Source: Pegoplata infirma
Lineage: Eukaryota > Arthropoda > Insecta > Diptera > Anthomyiidae
Direction of reading: 5' to 3'
Assembly: GCA_963921195.1 (NCBI GenBank)
Contig: OY992540.1
Location: 76,869,337 to 76,933,336 of the forward strand
DNA: 64,000 nt
Positions within the stretch are counted from its first letter, which is position 1; every line of letters starts with the position of its first letter. This document shows positions 44,513-56,999 of the stretch, piece after piece. The notes beneath the pieces are model-generated. The model worked only from the letters and a program-made list of their open reading frames with translations, was not told where the DNA came from and searched no databases. A program made the position numbers and the translations under genes.

Positions 44513-47500
44513 ATGCTTACAGAAAGGGTAGATCAAAAGAAACATCTCTTCATGAACTCTTTGGTACCATCGAGAGGCAGCTTTCGGTAAAGGAGTACAC
44601 AATAGGGTGGCTCGTTTTTGGGCTTTTCTCTCTGATCAAATTCTAATATCCGCCAAAAGTGTCAGTCCCCTAAGGGTAACTCACATGCAAAATATCACTC
44701 CGATCGGAGTTTATCTTCTGTCTCCACTTTGAGCCTCAAAATTGGGGTTTTCGCAAAAAAGGACTTTCAAAAAAAAATAAAAAAAAATTAAGTTTTTTTA
44801 TTAAAATAATTAAAAAATTAAGTTTGTATAATATTTGATCGTAAATACCTAAATATGAAATTTAAAGATTTTACGGTATCATTAACCCGTTCAAACTTGA
44901 TACCAAAAAAAAATGGCATGATTTTGGGGGCGTTCTCAAAACACCTATTTCCAAAATTTGAAAATTTTATTAAAAAAAAATTTTAAATATACCATTTTTT
45001 CTTTCTGAATTCATTAAGAACACCTTGGAGAAGAAAAATGTGAAATATGGCGAATATACGTCGAGCCACTTTTCGGGAATCGCGGGGTGAAGTTAGCGGA
45101 TTTCAGGGAAATGTTGGTTTTATCAATAATTTGGATTAATAAAATCTTATAAATTTCATTTTTGTCCAAATTAACGGTTTTATGGTGTCGTGGCATTCTG
45201 TTATATAACTTTAAGTCGGTCATGAAATCTTACAGATCTACGTCTTAAACCCACATTGGCTGGGGGTCAAAAATGACCCCCGCGGAAAATTTGAAGTTTT
45301 GAGCTTAAATTTTGTGCTATAAACAAGTATAAAACGGCTTTTATGTTTTTTACCCCAACTATTATTTCGTATTAATATATTATCTTTAAAAAAATCGTTA
45401 ACCCATCTTGGTAGGGGGACAAAAATGACCCATTAAATAAAAAGTATATATTTTTTCATATAAAATTAATTTGTGGTAATCTTTTAGATAACTTTAAATC
45501 AGCCTTTAAATCTCTTATATTTAAGATATCTTTAACCCACATTGGCCAGGGGTCAAAAATGACCCCGACAGAAAATTTTAGGCATAGTACTTGCATTTTT
45601 TTATATCAACAAAATATATATTTTTTATTGAATGGGTCATTTTTGACCCCCTACCAAGAAGGGTTAACGATTTTTTTAAAGATAATATTATAATACGAAA
45701 TAATAGTTGGGGTAAAAAACATAAAAGCCGTTTTATGCTTGTTTATAGCACAAAATGTAAGCTCTAAACTTCAAATTTTCCGCGGGGGTCATTTTTGACC
45801 CACAGCCAATGTGGGTTTAAGACGTCCTAGATCTGTAAGATTTCATGACAGACTTAAAGTTATATAATAGAATGCCACGACACCAAAAAACCGTTAATTT
45901 GCAAAAAAATTTAATTTATAAGATTTTATTAATCCAAATTATTGGATTAAGGTGTTTTGAGAACGCCCCCAAAATCATGTCATTTTTTTTGGTATCAAGT
46001 TTGAACGGGTTAATGATACCGTAAAATCTTTAAATTTCATATTTAAGTATTTACGATCAAATATTATTCAAAAATAATTTTTTAATTATTTTAATAAAAA
46101 AACTTAAATTTTTTTTATTTTATTTTTTAAAGTCCTTTTTTGCGAAAATCCATATTTTGAGGCTCAAAGTGGAGACAGAAGATAAACTCCGATCGGAGTG
46201 ATATTTTGCATGTGAGTTACCCTTATGGGACCGACACTTTTGGCGGGTATTAGAACTTGATCAGAGAGAAAAGCCCAAAAACGAGCCATCCTAGTACACA
46301 ATGGTGGTCCTTCTTTAAATAGAGGTGACATTTAATAATGTCATCTCGGACTCGATAATTGTGGCATTGTCTGGTCTGGAAATGAAGTGTGGGATCTTTT
46401 TAATGATAGAAAATCTAATTACGTCTGAATTGGGAGCTACTGTCATATTTTGATTTTTCAATAGGGACACACCACAGGGAGGTGTTCTTTCGACGCTTCT
46501 TTGAAAACAGGCACTGAATTCAAGCTGCTCTATTTAGAAGTACGTGGTTGTCATGTTGTCACATATGCTGACGAAGTCGCGATAGCGGTAAAGGGAAAGC
46601 ACCTGCCATCATTGAGGGAAATTTTACAGGGTTCTCTGAAGGGTCTGTCTAAATAGGCAAGAGGCTGTGGTCTGGGAGTTAATCCAAGTAAAACAGAGAT
46701 TGTCTTGTTAACAAGGAAAAAATAGGATTCCTGTTTTTAATCCTATTTCTCTGGATGGCACTGAAATCGCCTTCTTAGAGGGAGCCAAGTATCTTGGAGC
46801 ATTTCCAAGATACTTAGGAAGTAGAATTTAAGGCGTAATATAGAGGAACGGTGAGAAAAGCAACGATTGTTTTATATTCCTGTAAGAGGGCCATTCAAAA
46901 ACGATGGGGATTTATCCCTAATCCAATTCTGCTGCATGAAATCATTGTCTGGTGGCCTGCTTTAGAGACAGAAGCGAAGTTACAGAGAATAGCGTCAATG
47001 TGCATCACTGGTGATCTTTGCACTACGCCTACGGCTTGCACTAGAAATACTCATTCACCTAATACTATTAGACATATTGGGTAGGCAATATGCGGCTACG
47101 TCTGCAATTCGACTGAATAGCACACTGAAATGGAAGAGCAGCGATTGTGGCCTTAGCGCGATCTTAAAGAAGATAACAATATTACCTTGCACCCTCAATG
47201 AGCCTATTTGAGCGCCAATTTATCACTATGATACCATCCAGTCCTGGATGAGGGGCATTCCGGGTAGTGGAGCCTCCAAAGTTTTCGGAATGGCTCGAAG
47301 CTACACGAACAAGTGGGTTTTGGAGTCTGTTGGGAAGAGCTTGGGTTGAGCCTGGCTCGAAGAGTGAAAGATCATTGCAGTGTTTACCAGGCAGAGATGC
47401 TGGTAATAAAGGAAGTGTCTGACTGGTTGAGTTGCAATGGTTTATTTGTGATAGTAAGGCCTCGGTCAAGTCCCTGGAGTCAATGTTTCTGATAACAAGA

Positions 47501-48194
47501 TTTGCCTTTAACTGCCGCATGTCTTTAAATGAGACGGTCAAGCAGTTTTATGTACGACTCATATGGGTTCTAGGGAGCAGAGCCATTCCAGGAAATTGCA
47601 AAGACAATGAGATTGCAAGACTAGGAACTACTTTACAGGTTCTAACAGGATTGGAATGTGTTGGTATACCACTACAAACTTGCAAGCAAAATCTAAGGCT
47701 TTGTTCCGCGACGGAGACTAATCAGAGATAATCACATGGATGGACGTGTGAGACTACACGACAGATTTTGCCTTTTCTTAATCAAAAGCGCACAAGTGAG
47801 CTGACATCACTTCCAAGAGAAGAAATTTTGACAGTAATTGCTGTAATTACCGGACACTGTCTTTTAGAAAAGCACGCAGAGCAGTGAAATGTGCCCTCAA
47901 ATGACTTTTGCCGGAGTTGCATGGATAAGAAGGAGTTGAAAACTACCGAACACTTTATGTGCCATTTAACGGCACATTCGGGTCAGATACTTGCTTCACT
48001 GTGATCTAGAGAGCTGCACGATCTTTCTGAATTGTCCGATGCCGGAATTCAATATCTTAGGCGTTTCATAGGGAGCTCAAATTGGTTTAATGGCAAGGAC
48101 TGGTAGGAGTACTTATTACAGTCCCGTGGTATCACAACGGACCTCAGAGTCTTTGTGTGCTGACGTAAAAGCAGACTCTTACAACCTAACCTTA
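44513..48194 (+). pseudogene. LOA-group non-LTR retrotransposon, copy 5, split by a hAT foldback
   Basis: The 5' piece 44513-44602 encodes the RT stretch QNAYRKGRSKETSLHELFGT. The frame resumes after the hAT element at 46302 with the EAFNNV/SDSIIVALSGL region. TPQGGVLS follows near 46470, and the active site near 46560 reads VVTYADEVAIA (YADE, not YADD). Next come SKTE (about 46690), the connector (46850-47100), RNase H (47290-47640, WVLGSRAIPGNCKDNEIARLG, degraded) and the Cys/His tail to about 48080. The 3' end is CTTACAACCTAACC. Possible imperfect target duplication CCTAGRCAAA (44503-44512, 48195-48204). It is inserted in PBS group B. Confidence 0.8.
44603..46293. mobile_element. hAT-type foldback element, 1691 bp, exact 8-bp target duplication
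   Basis: The ends TAGGGTGGCTCGTTTTTGG / CCAAAAACGAGCCATCCTA are flanked by GTACACAA at 44595-44602 and 46294-46301. This gives TIR YARNG and target nTnnnnAn, as in hAT elements. The two halves are inverse copies along nearly their whole length. The right arm lacks about 170 bp present in the left (near 44950-45120). The centre carries five copies of GGGGTCAAAAATGACCCC or variants (45263, 45415, 45549, 45633, 45785). No transposase, so it is non-autonomous. Confidence 0.92.
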
Positions 48195-48420
48195 CCTAGA
48201 CAAATGGCGCCCAAGCACGGGCCCATCATTGAAAACAACATAAAACACGTTGAACAAACATTTTTAATGTTGTTTTTTCGTTCATTGGCAAATAATATTT
48301 TTTCTGTGTATGAGTTTGGTGTTTCCAATATGCTCTAGATAAACATTTAAATGGCGCCCAAGCTGGGGCCCGATTAAAAAAAAAACATTTAACAAACATT
48401 AAGCAAACATGAAGTAACTC

Positions 48421-49455
48421 CCACCAGCAGGATAAGCCATTTTTAACGTAAGGCGTTCCTGTAAAAATTTTTTTTTCAGTGACAATATATATAAAACTAA
48501 AGTTATTTCCGCTTACTCTACCATTGTATACTTCCCTTTATTACTTATTTAACCGCTGGTATATATGAAGTTTTAGCCATTATTCCAGAATATATACAAA
48601 ATACATCGTAAACTAAAGATACGGGTATTAAACCAAGATCGTAAAGATCATTTGCTGCAAACTCAGACACACACAAATTTACACCGAAAACAATAAAGAC
48701 TTAAAAGCATTATTATAATGTCTGTCTTTCCATTTAGGTATGTTAAGGTATGAACGCGAATAAGTGTATGTATCTCTGACTGACGCGACCACATCATCAT
48801 CATCATTATCATCTTTTAAAGCTTAAAGTTTGTTTTCTTATACTTTTCACATAAAGATGAAAAATAAAACAGGAAAAAATCAAAGTAAATCAGTAAAAAA
48901 AACAAGAATAAAAACAAGATATAAAAATAAAGAACATGGTGGATGGAACCCAAATGTGATCGTGTCGGTCTGGCGAGTATTATGGGATCGCGTAATGGCA
49001 ATGGTAATGGCTATTTATAGTACCATACAGGCAACTCACAAATAAAAATACAAAAAACAACATACAGGCAAAACCACAGCAGCACCAGCAACAATACAGA
49101 ATCTTTACGCTCCACCTCATATTTATACGTACATATATATTTTCTAAATATGGGAGCATGCATATGGAGGGATTAGATAAATAAAGACAAATGATTTGTT
49201 AACCCTCAAAAGGCAAGACTAGAAAATTGGGTTTTGGTTAGACTGATTCGAGTTAGAACTAAATATTAAAATCGACTTCAACGTAAAGATGATTGGTAGT
49301 TGTTGGAAACCTGAAAGGTTATGAGAAGAAGAACTCTACCAGAACGGATTTTTCTGATCCTTGTGATACATGAAACTTAAAATCTGTTAACGAAACAGTC
49401 ACTAAGGTTATCTTTTACGAGGTAAGAACTATTAAAGCTTAGTAAGCAATTGTAT
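48421..49455. other. Unannotated stretch
   Basis: Includes the (CAT)n run at 48791-48813 and A-rich sequence. No gene or element recognised. Confidence 0.5.
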
Positions 49456-52400
49456 CGAATGTGGCCCCTGATTGGGAGCCATATGCTTGCAAATTTGGTA
49501 GTATTTTTTTTAAGTTCAACGGATTAGGAAAATTAAATTTCTTTAGTTGTCGAAACGGAAATAACACCGAAACCGTTCAATTTTTTTATTTTGGAAACTA
49601 GAAACCCAGTTTCCTAATTTGTCAGTTTATTAGTTTCACGGATGGTAATAATTTTGATGTAAAGTGGATCTCAAAAAAGTATTGAAGTTCTTACATTTGC
49701 AAATGCGAATGTCTATAAACCGGAAGGTGTTAGAAATTTGGATGGCGCATGAAGTACCAGGAGGTTAAATTCTTCTACATAGTTAATTTAGCTTAACTTT
49801 GGGGAGATCTAATGTTTCTAAATTTGTAGTACAGTATAGGGTTGAAAAGGTACATACACTAACCTTAAAGTTACAGAGACAGGTCAGCATGGACACCACC
49901 GGAGATATCGGATAGGCACCATTGACTAGATGTAATACTGAATAGCATACTCAGAAATATAATCATTAAGAGTTAGGCGTCGACACATCTCTGTATCAGA
50001 GTGTCAAACCGGGAAAATTCATTAGAGGTCATATCACTTTTTTACGACGGTGCACAGTTGTATCAGTTGTCAAGGTTTTTATTTTGGAATTCACAATCAG
50101 GCCCCTGATTGGGTGCCATTTTTTTTTGAAAGATTCTGTTAATCAATGTTAGGATTCTTTTGATGATTCACACAATTCGTATGGCGGCGACGATAATGGA
50201 TCTATCAACCATTTTTATCTTCGTCAGAAACAGTGCTGTCTTCAAAGTCTTGGGACCGGAGACAACGATATGGATCTATCTAACTTCGTCGAAAACATTG
50301 CTGTCTTCATAGTATTGGGTTCGGAGCCAATAAAATAGATATGTGTTAGACAATCCCTCAGGTCTCTCAAATATATTGGCAGCACACAGACATGGCATGG
50401 GAACTGGAACTTGGCAAATGAAGCAGTTAAAGAGTTAGTATGGAGAAGTCTGTTGAGGAGACGATTGAGCTAATATTTAAGTCATTTTATCAGTATCGCC
50501 GTTTATCATAGACGAATAAAGGCTTGTTATAAATTAAACAAAAGTTTTGATTTATTTCTAGGATTTCTCTATTGTTGGTAGTTGTGTCTAGGTTAAAGTT
50601 GTAAGTGGCTGCTGACGTTTTACGTCAGCACACATGGACTCTGAAGTCCATTGTGATACCACGTCCCTGCCGATAAACCAATTTGAGCTCTTATGACACT
50701 GCTAAGATATTGAATTTTTACATCTGACAAATCAGAAAGATCGTGGAGTTCCCTAGATCCAAGTGAAGGAAGTTTCTGACCAGAATGTGCCAGGCAATGG
50801 CAGATGAAATGATCGATATTTTCAAACTCCTCTTCATTCATGAAACTTCGGCAAAAGTCATTTGACGGCACATTTAATCGCTCTGCGTGCTTCCCTATAA
50901 GACAGTGTCCGGTAATTACAGCAACCACCGCCGAAATCTCTCTTCTTGGAAGCGATATCAGCTCACTTGTGAGCTTCTGAATAAGAGAAGATCAAAGCTG
51001 TCGTGTTGTCTCACACGTCCCTCCCATCTCTGATTAGTCTCCTTCGCGGAACAAACCTGTAGATTTTGCTTGGAAGTTTCTAGAGGCATACGAACACATT
51101 CTGATTCTGAATCATTCTCATCGGCTTTACAATTCTTTGGAATATTTTTGTACCCTGGGGCCGATATAAGTCGTATGTCAAACTCCTGACAATCTCATTT
51201 AGAGACATGGGCAATTAAGGGCAGATCTTGTTTTCAGAAACATTGACTGGAGGGACTTGACCGTGGCTTGACAGTCGGAATAGATGTTAACTGCAGTTGT
51301 AGACAATACATTGCAACTCAACCAGTCAAGCACTTTCTTTATGGCCAGCATCTCTGCTTGGTAAACACTGCAATGACCTGGAAATCTTCGAGCCAGGCTC
51401 AACCCAAGCTCCTCCCAGTAGACTCCAAAACCCACTCGTTCCATCCATATACAAATTTATGTAAGCTACACTACATGGAATGTCCCTAATCAAAGACTCC
51501 CTGGATGGTAATAGTAGAAAAGTGGTGCTCAAAAAGGCTCATGGAGGGAGCACAGTCCACATTTTGTGGTATTGTTATCTTCTTCAAGATCGCGCTATGG
51601 CCACAATCGCTACTCCTACATTGCAGTGTAATAATAAGCCTAATTGCCGATGTAGCCGAATATTGCCTACAATGGTATCAGGTGAAGAAGGATTTCTAAT
51701 GCAGTCGTAGGTGTAGTACAAAGAGCACCAGTGATGCACATCGACGCCATTCTCTGCACCTTCGTGATAAAGACACAGTTCCCTTGTGTCTCTAAATCAG
51801 GCCACCAGACAATGATTCCATTCAGCAGAATTGGACGCACCACTGCTGCATAAATCCAATAAAAGACTTTAGAGCTTGAACCCCATCGATCTCCAAAGGC
51901 CCTTTTACAGGAATATAAAGCAATCGTTAATTTTCGTACCCGTTCCTCAATATTACGCCTGAAATTCAACTTCCTATCTGGAAATACTCCAAGACACTTA
52001 GCTCCATCTGAGAAGGCAATTTCAGTACCGTACGGAGAAATAGAATCAAAAGCAGGAATCTTATTTGTCCTTGTAAACAAGCTCTGTTTTACTTGTATTA
52101 ACTTCCAGACCATAGCCTCTCTATTTAGACAGATCTTTCAGAGAACCCTGGAGAATGTCCCTCAATGTTGGCAGATGCTTTCCCTTTTAAGCTATCGGGA
52201 CATTGTCAGCATATGCAACAACATGACTACCACGAGCTTCTAGAGAGAGCAGCATAGAATTCGGTGCCAGGTTCCAAAGAAGCTGCGAAAGAACACCTCC
52301 CTGCGGTGTGCTTCTTTTGACAAATCTAGACATGTTAGACCCTCCCAATTCAGACGTTATATGTCTTTTGGCAAGTAGATTTTCCACCATTTAAACGATC

Positions 52401-52850
52401 CCACCCTTCGCTCCCAGACCAGACAATGCCACCATTATCAAGTATGGAATGGTATTATTAAAAGCCATTTCTATATCAAGAAAGGCCAACATAGTGTCTA
52501 GGTTTCCATTATGGAATTCACAATCGGGCCCCTGAGTGGGCGCCATTTTTTGTTTTTTTTTTTAATCTGTTAATCAATGTTTGGATTCTTTGGATTGCGT
52601 GAATCAATTCGTTTGTCGGGAACATTAATTTAAGATCATAGTTCAGAACTATCCACCATTATTATCTTTGTCAAAATCATTGCTGTCTCCAAAGTCTTGG
52701 GATCGGAGACAATTAAATAGATATGTGTTGGGTAATGTCTTTCCACTACATTTGGCAGCACTCAGACAAGATATTGGAGAATATGATTAAATCAATATTT
52801 TAATCCTTTTATCAGTATCACCGACCGTCATTGACGAAGACTAGGACAAA
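49456..52850 (-). repeat. PBS-bearing tandem repeat, group C (minus), split by a LOA-group copy
   Basis: On the minus strand, PBS motifs TGGCTCCCAATCAGGGGCC (49463-49481), TGGCACCCAATCAGGGGC (50101-50118) and TGGCGCCCACTCAGGGGC (52528-52545). Around the last two, plus-strand sequence shares GGAATTCACAATC, CTGTTAATCAATGTT.GGATTC, CAAAGTCTTGGGA.CGGAGAC and ATAGATATGTGTT. The period is roughly 520-640 bp after removing the LOA-group copy at 50591-52493. Confidence 0.7.
50591..52493 (-). pseudogene. LOA-group non-LTR retrotransposon, copy 7
   Basis: Read right to left: partial RT with TPQGGVLSQLLWNL (52390-52187) and the active site VVAYADNVPIA (YADN, degenerate). Then come the post-active-site segment (52113-51667, GAKCLGVFPDRKLNFRRN), RNase H (51444-51199, YQAEMLAIKK, IYSDCQATVKSLQ; the WVPGH region is broken), and the Cys/His tail with GHCLIGKHAERLNVPSNDFC (50928-50620). 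The flanks share GTGTCTAGGTT at 50584-50594 and 52494-52504, a likely target duplication. Part of it overlaps element sequence, so its true length is 7-11 bp. A 5'-truncated insertion in PBS group C. Confidence 0.83.
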
Positions 52851-53112
52851 ATCAAACAAACGGGCATCCCAATGGACGATACGATCAACAAATGTGCCAT
52901 CGGCCTATCTATCTAAACGACACCTCTTAGATATCCCAATTGATATTTTGAAAGAATTTATAGAATTGATCAAATTCAAAGTATTTGACATCTCGCATAA
53001 CACGAATATAAATTTTTACACATTTTCATCAAGAAAAAACCAAGATTCGTTTACAGGGTTAATTTTCAATTTCATAGTAGAAAAGTCGACATACACAATA
53101 AGAGTGAACTAA
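52831..53112 (+). CDS. Uncharacterised 93-codon open frame
   Basis: An ATG-to-stop frame whose product is basic at the N-terminus (MTKTRTKSNKR) and mixed elsewhere (DIPIDILKEFIELIKFKV). It begins at the edge of the group C repeat. I do not recognise a domain, and no promoter or splice context supports it. It could be a chance frame or part of a repeat leader. Confidence 0.15.
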   Translation: MTKTRTKSNKRASQWTIRSTNVPSAYLSKRHLLDIPIDILKEFIELIKFKVFDISHNTNINFYTFSSRKNQDSFTGLIFNFIVEKSTYTIRVN

Positions 53113-53835
53113 CGAACCATTGACGCTAATCGTCTTAATGTCGACATCTTAAAAAAATCTCCTCTGTATAAATGTGTATGTACTCGGATGTGCCAAGTAG
53201 TCGTCATCTTTATAATAATGATCATGTTGATGATGTTTGGTTGCTGTTGATCAAACCTCAGTAGCAACCAGCAACAAAGCAATACAAATTAATTGTATTG
53301 CTTTGTTTGTCTATACGGGTGTATGTAGTACCATAAAATATTGCTGCCATTACTATTGTTATTTTTTGTTTTCTGTATAATTCAAGATGATTATTAACAA
53401 TGGGTGTATACGAACAACTTTGACTCTGAGTCTGTGATTTGTTTTTTGTTGTTGCTGCTACTGCTGTTGTTTTCAGATTTATTTTTAACTTTGGAGATGA
53501 TTCCATCTTGATTTTTTTTTCTTCTTTATAATATGAATGTTCGTTCATTTGTTTGAATGAATGTCTGTAATTTATTGGAATGTATTTATTTGTCTCATTC
53601 TGATTACCAATAATTTATATTTTAAATGTTTGATCATCGCTGAATAAATTAAAACAAAAATGAAGATCATTATTTTAAGTGTATTATGAGTGTACACAAG
53701 ATTTGAACAGCAACTTGGTATTTTAAATAATTATCATTATTATTCTAACAAAAATTTAAATTGCCAAAAATCAGTTGTAGAATAATTTATACTTCCGTAA
53801 AAACTTTCTGCTTTCTGTTACAGGTTACATAAAAA
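53113..53835. other. Unannotated stretch
   Basis: AT-rich with GTTGTTGCTGCTACTGCTGT-like tracts near 53450. No gene recognised. Confidence 0.5.
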
Positions 53836-53838
53836 CAG

Positions 53839-54165
53839 AACCTGAAGGCATCAAATGTCTTTCAAAAAGTGTTGACACGTGACTTCGAAATGAGACCAAT
53901 CACGGTTTTTCGCATAAATTCCTACTTTTATGCAAAGTACCGGGTACCTGAACACCAAGATATATGGGTACGAAGAACCTGAAAAGGTGGCGAAAGCAAC
54001 GAGTGTCTTTCGAAGAGTGTTTAAAAGTGATTTCGAGATGAAACCCATCATGGTTTCTCATAGCTTCCTAGCCTTGATATAAAGTGCCGGGTACCTGAAC
54101 ACGAAAATATATGTGTAAAAAGAACCTGACAAATTGGCGAAAGCAATGAATGTCTTTCGAAGAGT
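53839..54165 (+). repeat. ~140-145-bp tandem repeat leading into a mini-me-like tail
   Basis: The unit GAACCTGA..., ...GTCTTTCGAAGAGTGTT..., ...GCCGGGTACCTGAACACGAA... occurs from about 53839, 53976 and (partial) 54122. The partial third unit runs straight into the repeat at 54166. Confidence 0.7.
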
Positions 54166-54345
54166 GGTTTTACTAATAACTTCCTAGCCCCTAGCAACCT
54201 GACCAGACAAATGTATGTGCCATGTTTCAGTAGCCTCTATGTTGTCTTTCGAAAGTTATCGTGCTTAAAACAGGCTGATGCATGTACAGACGGACGGACA
54301 TATTTATATCGCCTTCAAATCGATCGAGAATCATGAATATACACC
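54166..54345 (+). mobile_element. mini-me-like repeat, subfamily A, 3' fragment
   Basis: TTTCGAAAGTTATCGTGC, ACAGACGGACGGACAT, then ATCGATCGAGAATCATGAAT. The terminal GGAGGGTATAAAA is missing. Confidence 0.5.
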
Positions 54346-54485
54346 CATACTGAAATTTCAAAGTGTTATTAAGGGAATAACTTTATTATATGAGTTGTAT
54401 CACTTAAGGCCGTTTGGCACGATAAGACTCAGTAAAATGATCTGTCAAAAAATCGTATAGAATTAAAAAATGTTATCGTGTACAT

Positions 54486-56999
54486 TAGAGTGGTCCTTAT
54501 TTTGAAAATTTTGGATTTTCGTTGCTCCTCAAGCCTGGATTTGTTAAACGACCTAAAACTAGTACCCGATAAAATTTTGAGCCAAATCGGTTAACTCTCT
54601 GACTACGCTAAAATCGGTCTAAGTTCCGGGTTTTGGGGAAAAAGGCACTAAATTAAAAAAAAATAAATAAATTAAAAATTTTATGAATATGTTTAAAACA
54701 AAATATTTTTTGTTTAACATTTGACCAAACATACTTAGATAAAAAATATAAAGATTTTGTGATATCGGTAACCCATAAAAATTTGGTAACAAAAAAATTT
54801 TTGGAATTTGCAAAATTTTTGAAATCTCCAAAATTATATTTTTCAAATTTTCTCAAACAAAATTGCAGTAAACTTACGATATTTTTTATTAATTTTGTAA
54901 TGTATTAGTTCGAGTTTAAAATTAAAAAAAAAAAATTGATATCCTTTTTTTTAAATTATCGTGTAGACCGATTTCAAAACAGCGGATTTCAAGGAAATAT
55001 ATTTTTTGGTGAAAAATTTAATGAATTTATTTCTTAAAAACTCATTTTGTTATATATTAACTAAAACTTAATTTTGTATTACTCCTTTGACCTTTTAATA
55101 TAAGGCAAAAAAATATTAAAATTCAAGGACATTATTAACCCATTAGGATCCGGTGTCTACACTTCAAAATATGAAGATTTGGAGCTTCATACCAACATTT
55201 TTAAGAAATAGAAGATTAATGTAATAAATTACCATAAGATGATTTCTGTATTCTAATAGAATGTGTGAATGTACCTATAAAATTTTGTATATCTAGGACG
55301 TTGTTAACCCATGTTTACCGGTAGTCAAAATTATGGCATTTCAAAACCCATGACGAATAAAAACAAAAAAAAAATAAATTTATAATAAAAAAATATGGTC
55401 CAATTAAATTATAAAGGGATATAAATTGATAAAGGATTAAATCTTTAATTTTTTTTTTCAAAATTAACCCTTGAATGCCAAAAAAAAAATATTTTTTTTG
55501 TTTAATAAATAAGACGAAACCTGAAAAATAATTTTGTTAAAATACATAAAAGCCATGCAATTATAACATTTTAAAAATTAACCCTTAACTGCATAAAAGC
55601 AATTCAATTATAAAATTTTGAAAATTAACCCTTAACTGCATTTTAACCTTAATAATATGAATTTTGTTCATGCGAAAGATTCTGAAAGATTTATAATATT
55701 TATTTTATAGTGCAGTTAAGGGTTAATTTTCAAAATTTTATAATTGAATTGCTTTTATGCAGTTAAGGGTTAATTTTTAAAATGTTATAATTGCATGGCT
55801 TTTATGTATTTTAACAAAATTATTTTTCAGGTTTCGTCTTATTTATTAAACAAAAAAAATATTTTTTTTTTGGCATTCAAGGGTTAATTTTGAAAAAAAA
55901 AATTAAAGATTTAATCCTTTATCAATTTATATCCCTTTATAATTTAATTGGACCATATTTTTTTATTATAAATTTATTTTTTTTTTTGTTTTTATATTTT
56001 TTTTGGCATTCAAGGGTTAATTTTGAAAAAAAAAAATTAAAGATTTAATCCTTTATCAATTTATATCCCTTTATAATTTAATTGGACCATATTTTTTTAA
56101 TTATAAATTTATTTTTTTTTTGTTTTTATTCGTCATGGGTTTAGAAATGCCATAATTTTGACTACCGGTAAACATGGGTTAACAACGTCCTAGATATACA
56201 AAATTTTATAGTTACATTCACACATTCTATTAGAATACAGAAATCATCTTATGGTAATTTATTACATTAATCTTCTATTTCTTAAAAATGTTGGCATGAA
56301 GCTCCAAATCTTCCATATTTTGAAGTGTAGACACCGGATCCTAATGGGTTAATAATGTCCTTGAATTTTAATATTTTTTTGCCTTATATTAAAAGGTCAA
56401 AGGAGTAATACAAAATTAAGTTTTAGTTAATATATAACAAAATGAGTTTTTAAGAAATAAATTCATTAAATTTTTCACCAAAAAATATATTTCCTTTAAA
56501 TCCGCTGTTTTGAAATCGGTCTACACGATAATTTAAAAAAAAGGATATCAATTTTTTTTTTTAATTTTAAACTCGAACTAATACATTACAAAATTAATAA
56601 AAAATATCGTAAGTTTACTGCAATTTTGTTTGAGAAAATTTGAAAAATATAATTTTGGAGATTTCAAAAATTTTGCAAATTCCAAAAATTTTTTTGTTAC
56701 CAAATTTTTATGGGTTACCGATATCACAAAATCTTTATATTTTTTATCTAAGTATGTTTGGCCAAATGTTAAACAAAAAATATTTTGTTTTAAACATATT
56801 CATAAAATTTTTAATTTATTTATTTTTTTTTAATTTAGTGCCTTTTCCCCAAAACCCGGAACTTAGACCGATTTTAGCGTAGTCAGAGAGTTAACCGATT
56901 TGGCTCAAAATTTTATCGGGTACTAGTTTTAGGTCGTTTAACAAATCCAGGCTTGAGGAGCAACAAAAATCCAAAATTTTCAAAATAAGGACCACTCTA
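54486..56999. mobile_element. hAT-type foldback element, 2514 bp, exact 8-bp target duplication
   Basis: The ends TAGAGTGGTCCTTATTTTG / CAAAATAAGGACCACTCTA are flanked by GTGTACAT (54478-54485 and 57000-57007), fitting hAT (YARNG ends, nTnnnnAn target). The arms are near-identical inverse copies for more than 1 kb. The same small open frames therefore appear on the minus strand near 54650 and on the plus strand near 56640. The right arm has a ~133-bp tandem duplication (from 55872 and 56005). The centre near 55660-55700 repeats TTAACCCTTAACTGCA. No transposase. Confidence 0.92.

Larger units (their letters stand above)
44155..48420 (+). repeat. PBS-bearing tandem repeat, group B, split by a LOA-group copy
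   Basis: PBS motifs TGGCGCCCAAGCTGGGGC (44174), TGGCGCCCAAGTTGGGGC (44410), TGGCGCCCAAGCACGGGC (48205) and TGGCGCCCAAGCTGGGGC (48352). Shared flanks are TAAACAAACGTTTAGCAAAC-like words, ATCATTGAAAACAAC and TATGAGTTTGGTG. The block 44503-48204 is a LOA-group insertion with its own nested hAT foldback. Without it the four motifs would fall within about 0.5 kb. Confidence 0.75.

Noticed and set aside
54619..56882. Identical small open frames on opposite strands
   Set aside because: Both are copies of the same arm of the hAT foldback. Duplication reflects the palindrome, not paralogous genes.
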